Origin: DATBIS01 sp036556805
GTDB lineage: Bacteria; Actinomycetota; UBA4738; HRBIN12
Assembly (NCBI GenBank): GCA_036556805.1
Contig: DATBIS010000084.1
Coordinates: 1-12,208, forward strand
Direction: 5' to 3'
Length of the DNA stretch: 12,208 nt
In this document: positions 1 through 5,366 of the stretch, in pieces
Layout of the letters: each line of letters opens with the position of its first letter
Numbering within the stretch: the stretch's first letter is position 1
The notes under the pieces: model-generated
Databases searched by the model: none
Seen by the model: the letters and a program-made list of their open reading frames with translations, nothing else
What the model was told of the DNA's origin: nothing
Translations under genes and position numbers: made by a program

Positions 1-564
1 GTGCTCCTTGAGGTAGCGCCACACCTGCTGCTTCGTCCAAGCCGCCATCGGGTTCACCTTCACGATCCAACGGTCCGGCTCGAGCTCGTACTGCTCGACG
101 AAGGGCGCCCAGGCCCGGGTCGGTGAGGACTCCCGCCGGAACGCCGTGACCCACGCGTCGAGATCCCGCAGCGCCTCGAACATCGGTTGCACCTTGTTCA
201 GCTCGCAGCAGAGCTCGGGATCACGTTCGTACAGGCGCGGGCCGAGCGCGGCGGCCTGCTGTTCGACCGTGTACTCGCCGACGAGGTCCAGGACGTTCAG
301 CCCGAAGCGTTCGGTGAGCTGCTCCTTGAACGCGAGGGTCTCGGCGAACTGGTACCCGGTCTCGAGGAACAGAATCGGCACGTCGGGTCGGAGCGTCGTC
401 GCGAGGTGCATGACCACCGTGCCCTCGGCCTGGAACGCCGATGCGATCGCCACCCGCTCGAGCCCGCTCTGGTCGAACGTCCAGCGCAGGATGTCGAGCG
501 GATGGGAGTCCTCGAACTTCTGGTTGAGCGAGGAGACCTCGGCCGCGGGCAGCAGGGTCTTCAC
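1..564 (-). CDS. cysH: Assimilatory APS reductase, CysH family (3' end outside window)
   Basis: Reduces adenylyl sulfate (APS) to sulfite in the cytoplasm, normally with thioredoxin as electron donor. The 188 visible residues run from a GTG start and are open to the window edge. Seen: ASAFQAEGTVV (residues 41-51, nucleotide-binding region), ETGYQFAET (68-76), DPELCCELNKVQP with a Cys-Cys pair at 119-120, FRRESSPTR (142-150) and NPMAAWTKQQVW (171-182). The CC pair is half of the [4Fe-4S] ligand set of APS-type enzymes, which favours APS over PAPS as substrate. The second Cys pair and the C-terminal catalytic Cys would lie in the missing 40-50 residues. No in-frame ATG lies near the start; the GTG sits 9 bases after a TATACT box, consistent with a leaderless message. 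It is divergent from sat across 57 bases, so the two probably form one sulfate-assimilation locus. Family assignment is firm; APS rather than PAPS specificity is inference. Confidence 0.93.
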   Translation of the reverse strand, partial: MKTLLPAAEVSSLNQKFEDSHPLDILRWTFDQSGLERVAIASAFQAEGTVVMHLATTLRPDVPILFLETGYQFAETLAFKEQLTERFGLNVLDLVGEYTVEQQAAALGPRLYERDPELCCELNKVQPMFEALRDLDAWVTAFRRESSPTRAWAPFVEQYELEPDRWIVKVNPMAAWTKQQVWRYLKEH

Positions 565-573
565 GGGGTCCCG

Positions 574-579
574 AGTATA
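574..579 (-). promoter_or_regulatory. -10 box of cysH
   Basis: The minus strand reads TATACT (forward AGTATA), followed by 9 bases and the cysH GTG. With a start site 6-8 bases after the hexamer, the message would begin 1-3 bases before or at the GTG. No convincing TTGACA-like -35 is visible at 17 bases. The whole divergent cysH/sat spacer is only 57 bases, so any sat promoter must overlap this one; I could not identify one for sat. Confidence 0.45.
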
Positions 580-621
580 TGCTGGCGGCCGTTTTCCCTC
601 GATCCGAAAGGCCGCTGCCGC

Positions 622-1797
622 ATGTCCGACCTCACCACCATCCCCCCGCACGGCGGAATCCTCGTCGACCTGCTCGCCGGGCCAGACGAGGCCGATTCCC
701 TGCGTGCCGACGCAGGAAACCTGCCGAAGATCGTCGTCTCGGAGCGCGAGCTCGCCGACCTCGAGATGCTCACCGTGGGCGCGCTCTCACCCCTCACCGG
801 CTTCCAGGGCGAGGCCGAGCACGCCTCGATCCTCGAGACGATGCATCTGCCGAATGGTCTTCCTTGGGCGATCCCCGTCACGCTCTCGATCTCCGACGAG
901 GAGGCCAAGAGGCTGGGCGGCGCCGACCGCGTCGCGCTGCTCCCCTCCGAGGACGCCGAGGCGCTCGCGGTGCTCACGCTCAGCGAGATCTTCCACCGCG
1001 ACCGCCGGAAGGAGGCGCTCGGCGTCTTCGGGACCGAGGACCTCGAGCACCCGGGCGTGGCCGCGCTGCACGCCGCCGGCGAATGGTGCGCGGCGGGCGA
1101 GGTCCGGGCGATCGCGCTCCCTCCCCACGACGACTTCGTGGACTACCGGCTCACGCCCTTCGAGACACGCGCCGAGTTCGCGCGCCGCGGGTGGCGTACG
1201 GTCGTCGGGTTCCAGACGCGCAACCCGATCCACCGCGCGCACGAGTACATCCAGAAGTGCGCGCTCGAGATCGTGGACGGCCTGCTCGTCCACCCGCTCG
1301 TGGGCAAGACGAAGGGCGACGACGTGCCGGCCGACGTTCGGATGCGTTGCTACGAAGCGCTCTTCGAGGGGTACTACCCGAAGGATCGCGCGATGGTCTC
1401 CGTGTTTCCCGCCGCCATGCGCTACGCGGGGCCGAAGGAGGCGATCTGGCATGCGATCTGCCGGAAGAACTACGGCTGCACGCATTTCATCGTGGGCCGC
1501 GACCACGCCGGCGTCGGCTCGTACTACGGCACGTACGACGCACAGAAGATCTTCGATGAGTTCGAGCCCGGCGAGCTCGGTATCACGCCGTTGATGTTCG
1601 AGCACTCGTTTTGGTGCAATTCGTGCGAGGGGATGGCGTCGCCGAAGACCTGCCCGCACGGCGAGGAGACGCGCGTCTCCCTCTCCGGCACGAAGGTCCG
1701 CGAGATGCTCCGCGGTGGCGAGCGGCCGCCGCAGGAGTTCTCCAGGCCCGAGGTCGCCGACATCCTCATCGACGCGATGCAGGGCGGCTCGAGTTGA
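622..1797 (+). CDS. sat: Sulfate adenylyltransferase (ATP sulfurylase)
   Basis: Makes APS and pyrophosphate from ATP and sulfate, the activating step of sulfate assimilation, in the cytoplasm. The 391-residue protein has the single-polypeptide Sat layout: an N-terminal PUA-like domain opening with IPPHGG (7-12), then the catalytic domain with QTRNPIHRAH (198-207, the HxxH nucleotide-binding motif), LVGKTKGDD (226-234), GRDHAGVG (292-299) and SLSGTKVREML (363-373). C332, C335, C344 and H346 form a C-x2-C-x8-C-x-H cluster like the zinc site described in some bacterial ATP sulfurylases. There is no fused APS kinase domain. The reading frame stays open far upstream, but the ATG at 622 puts PHGG at its usual distance from the N-terminus and leaves the divergent cysH intact. 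Only a weak purine stretch (GAAAGG, 605-610) precedes it. A GC-rich hairpin follows the stop at once. Confidence 0.95.
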   Translation: MSDLTTIPPHGGILVDLLAGPDEADSLRADAGNLPKIVVSERELADLEMLTVGALSPLTGFQGEAEHASILETMHLPNGLPWAIPVTLSISDEEAKRLGGADRVALLPSEDAEALAVLTLSEIFHRDRRKEALGVFGTEDLEHPGVAALHAAGEWCAAGEVRAIALPPHDDFVDYRLTPFETRAEFARRGWRTVVGFQTRNPIHRAHEYIQKCALEIVDGLLVHPLVGKTKGDDVPADVRMRCYEALFEGYYPKDRAMVSVFPAAMRYAGPKEAIWHAICRKNYGCTHFIVGRDHAGVGSYYGTYDAQKIFDEFEPGELGITPLMFEHSFWCNSCEGMASPKTCPHGEETRVSLSGTKVREMLRGGERPPQEFSRPEVADILIDAMQGGSS

Positions 1798-1823
1798 GCG
1801 GGCTTCGCCCGCGCTGGTAGCCT
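1794..1823 (+). promoter_or_regulatory. Promoter for the M23 peptidase gene
   Basis: TTGAGC (1794-1799) and TAGCCT (1818-1823) are separated by 18 bases. The -35 element overlaps the stop codon of sat and a hairpin (1798-1812) sits in the spacer. Expected transcription start near 1830, giving a leader of about 13 bases before the TTG start. Confidence 0.4.
1798..1812 (+). terminator. Hairpin directly after sat
   Basis: GCGGGC pairs with GCCCGC around a TTC loop, 6 base pairs, beginning at the first base after the sat stop codon. There is no T-run, so it would be a U-less actinobacterial-type terminator at best. Because it lies between the -35 and -10 of the next gene, it could instead influence that promoter. 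Confidence 0.4.
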
Positions 1824-1842
1824 CCGAGGGTTCGCGAGGGCC

Positions 1843-2901
1843 TTGAGCCCTCCGACCAGCGGAAAGAGGCAGCCGACGACCCGTCCTCGCATCCTCCTCC
1901 GAGCCGTCTGCGCCGTCGCCCTCGTGGCCGGCGCCTCGCTCGCAGCCCCCGCGGCGGCCGACACGAAGCAGGAGCTCGAGAGCGCAAAGGAGCAGCTCGC
2001 GGCCGCGCAGTCGTCCCTCGACGCCGCCACGGCGACGTGGCAGGCGGCCGAGCAGCGCGTCTTCGACTTGCAGGCCCGGGTGGCGCAGACGGTGCAGGCG
2101 ATCAGCAGGCTCGAGCGGGAGCTGGAAGTTGCGCGCGCGCGCCTCGCGGCGCGCGCGCGCGCCGCGTTCATGTTCGGCGCGGACGGCGGCACGCTGTCCG
2201 CGCTGCTCAACTCGACCACGTTCGCGGATTTCGCCGACGGCGTGCAGTTCGCCGCGAGCCTCGCGCAGGAGGACGAGGATCTCGCGGTGGAGGTGCAGGC
2301 GAAGGCGGAACAGCTCAAACGCCTCACCGGTCAGCTCCAGCAGGACCTCGGCGAGCAGCAGGCTGCCACGCAGCGTTTCGCCGAGCGCCAGGCCGACGTG
2401 CGGGCTCGCGTCGAGGATCTCGCCGCGACGGTCGACGAGCTCCAGCGCAAGCTGAACCAGGAGCAGCGAGCGGAGGTGGGCCTGCCCGGCGGCGGGTTCC
2501 CCGCCGGCGGCTCCGGCGCGATCCAGATCTGCCCGGTGCAGGGGCCGGTGTCGTTCGTCGACTCGTTCGGCTGGCCGCGTCCCGGCGGGCGCATCCACGA
2601 GGGGATCGACATGATCTCGCCCGAGGGCACTCCCGTCGTGGCGGTCCACGCGGGCGTCGCGACGCGCAACCCCAACACGCTGGGGGGCAACGCGGTGGTC
2701 TTGTACCACGCCGGGAGCTCGGACTGGACGTACTACGCCCACCTGTCCGCGTACGGGGCCGAGGGCAACGTCTCGGCCGGTACCGTGATCGGCTACGTCG
2801 GCCACACCGGCGACACCTCCACGAACCACCTGCACTTCGAGTATCACCCGGGCGGCGGTGCGGCCGTCGATCCGTACCAGGCCCTGCTCGCGGTCTGCTG
2901 A
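1843..2901 (+). CDS. Secreted coiled-coil M23 peptidoglycan endopeptidase
   Basis: Predicted to cut peptide cross-links in the cell wall outside the membrane. The 352-residue protein has a signal peptide (basic GKRQPTTRPR at 7-16, hydrophobic 17-38, likely cleavage after APAAA near residue 39). A long Gln/Glu/Ala-rich coiled coil (about 40-210) follows, then a Gly/Pro-rich linker (213-226) and an M23 (LytM-type) domain at about 235-350. Zinc ligands are H252 and D256 (HEGID) and H331 of HLHFE; H300 (YYAHLS) and H329 are the catalytic histidines. All are present, so it should be active, unlike EnvC-type activators with degenerate sites. C230 and the C-terminal C352 might form a disulfide. The start is TTG at 1843; no ATG or GTG lies between the sat stop and it, and later starts would remove the basic part of the signal peptide. 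Layout resembles EnvC/CwlO-like hydrolases used in division or sporulation; the cellular role is not shown. Confidence 0.9.
   Translation: MSPPTSGKRQPTTRPRILLRAVCAVALVAGASLAAPAAADTKQELESAKEQLAAAQSSLDAATATWQAAEQRVFDLQARVAQTVQAISRLERELEVARARLAARARAAFMFGADGGTLSALLNSTTFADFADGVQFAASLAQEDEDLAVEVQAKAEQLKRLTGQLQQDLGEQQAATQRFAERQADVRARVEDLAATVDELQRKLNQEQRAEVGLPGGGFPAGGSGAIQICPVQGPVSFVDSFGWPRPGGRIHEGIDMISPEGTPVVAVHAGVATRNPNTLGGNAVVLYHAGSSDWTYYAHLSAYGAEGNVSAGTVIGYVGHTGDTSTNHLHFEYHPGGGAAVDPYQALLAVC
2131..2160. repeat. Perfect 13-bp inverted repeat inside the M23 gene
   Basis: Alternating GC runs at 2131-2143 and 2148-2160 are perfect reverse complements around the four bases TCGC. They encode alternating Ala/Arg in the coiled coil (residues about 97-106). 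The structure may simply follow from GCG/CGC codon use, but it would be a very stable hairpin in the mRNA. Confidence 0.6.
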
Positions 2902-2919
2902 GCCTCATGCCACCCCGCG

Positions 2920-2925
2920 TACAAT
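2920..2925 (+). promoter_or_regulatory. -10 box of the rsiG-like gene
   Basis: TACAAT, one base from the consensus TATAAT, followed by 7 bases and the GTG start. The expected transcription start falls on or next to the start codon, and no Shine-Dalgarno sequence is present, so this supports leaderless translation. No clear -35 is seen. Confidence 0.55.
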
Positions 2926-2932
2926 CCCCGGC

Positions 2933-3466
2933 GTGACGAAGAACGGACACCGCCGCATCGATCGCATCCGCGACCCCGCCTACCTCGACGATCTCGCGAA
3001 CCTCTCCCTCGACGACGTGCGCGCCAAGCGCGACGAATGTCTCGCCGAGCGCGAGTACCTGTCGCTCCTTCGGCGGCTCGTGCAGGGGAGAGCGGAGATC
3101 CTGCGGGCGGAGCTCGAGCAGCGCACGTCGCTCACCGAGGCCGCCCCGCTCGTCGACCGGCTCGCCGAGATCCTCGCCGCGGACGAACACGTCCGCGACC
3201 CGGCGCGCGGCGAGGCGCTTCGCGTGGGCCTGCCCGAGGAGGAGATGCTGCTCGCGCGCCGCCGGATCGAGCGGCTGGTGGCCGACGCCGGCCTCTCGGA
3301 CCCGGCCGGCCTCGACGATGCTCGCCTGGCGGACGCCGTGGAGCTCCTCTCGGCCGAGGAGCGCAACGTCTCGAGCCAGCGGAGCGAGGTCCTGCGCGTG
3401 CTCGACGTGATCCAGGACGAACTCAAGCGCCGCTACAAGGACGACCCCACGCTCGCGCTCCGCTGA
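2933..3466 (+). CDS. RsiG-like c-di-GMP-dependent anti-sigma factor homologue
   Basis: RsiG proteins (formerly AmfC) bind a WhiG/FliA-type sigma factor when loaded with c-di-GMP, through helices carrying E-x3-S-x2-R-x3-Q-x3-D motifs. This 177-residue protein is helical and highly charged. The segment LSLDDVRAKRDEC (24-36) followed by EYLSLLRRLVQGRAEIL (41-57) matches what I know of the family. Motif 1 keeps S44, R47 and Q51 but has E55 for Asp, and Arg40 where Glu is expected (E39 and E41 flank it). Motif 2 keeps E143, S147, R150 and D158 but has L154 for Gln. Ligand binding may therefore be altered. The GTG at 2933 was chosen over starts further upstream, which would overlap the M23 gene, because it sits 7 bases after TACAAT. 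An HD-GYP phosphodiesterase follows. No sigma factor gene is in the window, so the partner is unknown. Family membership is inferred by motif recognition. Confidence 0.7.
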   Translation: MTKNGHRRIDRIRDPAYLDDLANLSLDDVRAKRDECLAEREYLSLLRRLVQGRAEILRAELEQRTSLTEAAPLVDRLAEILAADEHVRDPARGEALRVGLPEEEMLLARRRIERLVADAGLSDPAGLDDARLADAVELLSAEERNVSSQRSEVLRVLDVIQDELKRRYKDDPTLALR

Positions 3467-3609
3467 GGACACGGTACCCCCACCGGGGGATGCTTTCGCG
3501 AGCAGTCACCCCACTCGAACTTGGGCCGTGAGCAGGATAGCGGCGCTCCTTCGGCCCCGATTGACTTCGTGTGCTTCCCCGAGAAGCTCGGGTGGGGGGC
3601 CCGAGACCA
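3467..3609 (+). promoter_or_regulatory. Structured spacer/leader before the HD-GYP gene
   Basis: These 143 bases hold no convincing promoter (a lone TTGACT at 3561-3566 has no -10), so the HD-GYP gene may be co-transcribed with the rsiG-like gene. Two sets of alternative hairpins are visible. Near the 5' end, GGGGG (3485-3489) can pair with CCCCC (3477-3481), or four of its bases with CCCC (3509-3512) around an inner TGCT/AGCA stem. At the 3' end, CTCGGG (3587-3592) can pair with CCCGAG at 3578-3583 or with the identical CCCGAG at 3600-3605. The second choice places the G-run 3594-3599, the only Shine-Dalgarno-like stretch, in a hairpin loop four bases before the ATG. I see no conserved core of a known c-di-GMP riboswitch. 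Regulation is inference from pairing. Confidence 0.4.
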
Positions 3610-4290
3610 ATGCAAGCGCAGAGCGATCTCGTCGGGATCGATGGGCAGGCCGATCTCGACCTTCCCGGCGCCCTCGAGCACATCCGCGAGATGTATGTGG
3701 CGATGATGAAGTCGCTCGCGCGCGTGGTGGAGGCGAAGGACGAATGCACCCGCGGCCACCTCGATCGCGCGCAGGCCTACGGGCTCGCGCTCGCGAGGCG
3801 CGTCGCCCCCGATCTCGCGCGGCGTCCCGCGACCGCGTTCGGCTTCTTTCTCCACGACCTCGGCAAGGTGGGCATCCCCGAGAAGGTGCTCTGCAAGCCG
3901 GGACCGCTCACGCTCGACGAGTGGGGCGTGATGCGCGCGCATCCGATGATCGGGGCGCAGATCCTCGAGCCGTTCCGCTTCCTCGCCGAGGCGGTCTCGA
4001 TCGTGCGACACCATCACGAGCGCTTCGACGGCAGCGGGTATCCCTACGGGCTCGCCGGGACCGACATCCCGCTCGCGGCGCGCATCTTCTCCGTCGCCGA
4101 CTGCTTCGACGCCATGACGAGCGATCGCCCCTACCGCGCCGCGATGCCGGTCTCGGCGGCGCTCGAGGAGATTCGCGCGAACGCCGGCACGCAGTTCGAC
4201 CCCGAGGTCACCGGGGCCTTCTTCGACCTGATCCGCGAGGGCGACGCGTTCGCGCGACCCGAGCAGCAGGCTTTGCTTCGCGCCGTCTGA
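3610..4290 (+). CDS. HD-GYP domain c-di-GMP phosphodiesterase
   Basis: HD-GYP enzymes hydrolyse c-di-GMP, to pGpG or GMP, using a bi- or trinuclear metal centre in the cytoplasm. The 226-residue protein is almost only the catalytic domain. Seen: E41 and H50 (EAKDECTRGH), the HD pair H82-D83 with K86 (LHDLGKVGIPEK), H111 (RAHPMIG), HHHER (134-138), GSGYP (141-145, the GYP motif) and D164 in SVADCFDAMTSDRPYR. All expected metal and motif residues are present, so activity is likely. No receiver, PAS or membrane segment is present, so any input must come through expression or a partner. The ATG at 3610 is preferred; in-frame GTGs at 3571 and 3592 would add up to 13 residues and fall within the leader hairpins. 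The asparaginase gene follows after 20 bases under its own -10 box. Confidence 0.92.
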   Translation: MQAQSDLVGIDGQADLDLPGALEHIREMYVAMMKSLARVVEAKDECTRGHLDRAQAYGLALARRVAPDLARRPATAFGFFLHDLGKVGIPEKVLCKPGPLTLDEWGVMRAHPMIGAQILEPFRFLAEAVSIVRHHHERFDGSGYPYGLAGTDIPLAARIFSVADCFDAMTSDRPYRAAMPVSAALEEIRANAGTQFDPEVTGAFFDLIREGDAFARPEQQALLRAV

Positions 4291-4298
4291 GCACCCGG

Positions 4299-4304
4299 TA
4301 GGCT
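4299..4304 (+). promoter_or_regulatory. -10 box of the asparaginase gene
   Basis: TAGGCT, followed by six bases and the ATG at 4311. There is no Shine-Dalgarno sequence, which fits a leaderless message starting at or within a base or two of the ATG. Confidence 0.45.
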
Positions 4305-4310
4305 CGGGCG

Positions 4311-5297
4311 ATGGCCGCCCCGGTCCCCGTCGTTCGCGTCGTTCGCTCCGGCCTCGAGGAGTCCGTGCACCTCGGCCACGTTGCCGTGTGCGATGCACGC
4401 GGCCGCCTCGTGGCGTGGGCCGGCGATCCCTCCCACGAGCTCTACGCGCGTTCGTGCATGAAACCGTTGCAGGGCGCGGTGTCCTTCGGCGTGATCGGCC
4501 CCGAGGAACGGCTGCCCGATCGGCTCGTCGCGGTGATGTGCGCCTCGCACAACGGCGAGCCCGTGCACGTGGGTGCGGTGCGCGCGCTCCTCAAACGGGC
4601 CGGGCTCGGTCCCGAGGCCCTCGGCTGCCCTCCCGACTACCCGATCGATCCGGACTCGATGGCGCGCGCGCACCTTCGCCACCGCGTGTTGCACAACTGC
4701 AGCGGCAAGCACGCGGGGATGCTGCTCGCGTCCGTGCGGGGCGGCTGGGATCCCGCCGCGTACCTCCGTCGGTCGCATCCGCTCCAGCGCCGGATCCTGC
4801 GTGCGGTCCTGCGGGCCACGGACCGCGACGGCGTGCACGTCGGGGTCGACGGCTGCGGCGTGCCGGTGCACGGAATGCGACTGCGCGACGTCGCGACGAT
4901 CTACGCGCGCCTCGCGAGCCCCGAGCGGATGGGGGACCTCGCGGACCCGGTCGAGCGGTGCGTCCGGGCGATGCTCGCCGAGCCGTACCTCGTCGGCGGC
5001 CGCGGCCGGAGCGACACCGCGCTCATGTCGGAGACGGGCGACGTGCTCGCGAAGTCTGGCGCCGAGGCGCTCGAGTGCTCGGCGGTGCGGCCCTCGGGGC
5101 TCGGGGTCGCCGTGAAGATCGTCGACGGCGGGTTCCGCGCGGCCGCCCCCGCGCTGCTCTCCGTGCTCCGACGGCTCGGCGCGGTGGACGCCCGGCAGGT
5201 CGACCGGCTGCGGCGGTACTCGCGGCCCGCGGTCTGGGGCGGCGGCGCGATCGTGGGCGAGCTCAGGGCGGATGTCCCGTTGAGAACCCGCAGGTAG
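4311..5297 (+). CDS. L-asparaginase II (zinc-dependent, Rhizobium etli ReAV type)
   Basis: Hydrolyses L-asparagine to aspartate and ammonia. The 328-residue protein belongs to the family typified by R. etli ReAV, unrelated to E. coli AnsA/AnsB. Matching residues: S48 and K51 (ARSCMKP) as the first Ser-Lys pair, S79 (CASHNGE) with K269 (GVAVKIVDGG) as the second, and C130, K133 (HNCSGKH) and C182 (GVDGCGVPVHG) as the Cys/Lys/Cys zinc site. Every key position I know for the family is kept, so the enzyme should be active. No signal peptide, so it is cytoplasmic. It stands in its own transcription unit between a c-di-GMP gene and a mycothiol-type glycosyltransferase, with no evident functional link. 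A role in nitrogen supply or asparagine catabolism is inference. Confidence 0.92.
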   Translation: MAAPVPVVRVVRSGLEESVHLGHVAVCDARGRLVAWAGDPSHELYARSCMKPLQGAVSFGVIGPEERLPDRLVAVMCASHNGEPVHVGAVRALLKRAGLGPEALGCPPDYPIDPDSMARAHLRHRVLHNCSGKHAGMLLASVRGGWDPAAYLRRSHPLQRRILRAVLRATDRDGVHVGVDGCGVPVHGMRLRDVATIYARLASPERMGDLADPVERCVRAMLAEPYLVGGRGRSDTALMSETGDVLAKSGAEALECSAVRPSGLGVAVKIVDGGFRAAAPALLSVLRRLGAVDARQVDRLRRYSRPAVWGGGAIVGELRADVPLRTRR

Positions 5298-5354
5298 CGG
5301 CAACATCCCGCACCTCGCGGAGGTTCGCGGGCATCGGATGTGGGCATCCGTACG

Positions 5355-5360
5355 TACCAT
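5355..5360 (+). promoter_or_regulatory. -10 box of the mshA-like gene
   Basis: TACCAT, six bases before the ATG at 5367. A small hairpin (GGATG 5336-5340 with CATCC 5345-5349) lies just upstream, where a -35 would be. Spacing and lack of a Shine-Dalgarno sequence fit leaderless translation and argue against the in-frame GTG at 5340. Confidence 0.5.
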
Positions 5361-5366
5361 TTCGGG

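Noticed and set aside
187..621. Upstream extension of sat through the cysH region
   Set aside because: The frame is open but is antisense to the clearly conserved cysH codons. The ATG at 622 places the PHGG motif correctly.
787..2847. Long minus-strand open frame (686 codons) opposite sat and the M23 gene
   Set aside because: It is the antisense shadow of GC-rich codons, rich in Arg/Ala/Val/Leu repeats with no motifs, and the opposite strand carries two clear genes.
2858..2932. N-terminal extension of the RsiG-like protein starting inside the M23 gene
   Set aside because: It would overlap the M23 gene by 44 bases with unrelated residues. The GTG at 2933 follows a TACAAT box and gives the expected RsiG-like N-terminus.
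3490..3531. 13-residue upstream ORF (ATG 3490 to TGA 3529-3531) as a leader peptide
   Set aside because: The frame is very short, it has no separated ribosome-binding site, and its ATG abuts a G-run already used in hairpins. There is no codon pattern suggesting attenuation.
3467..3609. c-di-GMP riboswitch before the HD-GYP gene
   Set aside because: The spacer is structured, but I could not find the conserved GEMM-type core or tetraloop receptor. It is kept only as an unnamed leader.
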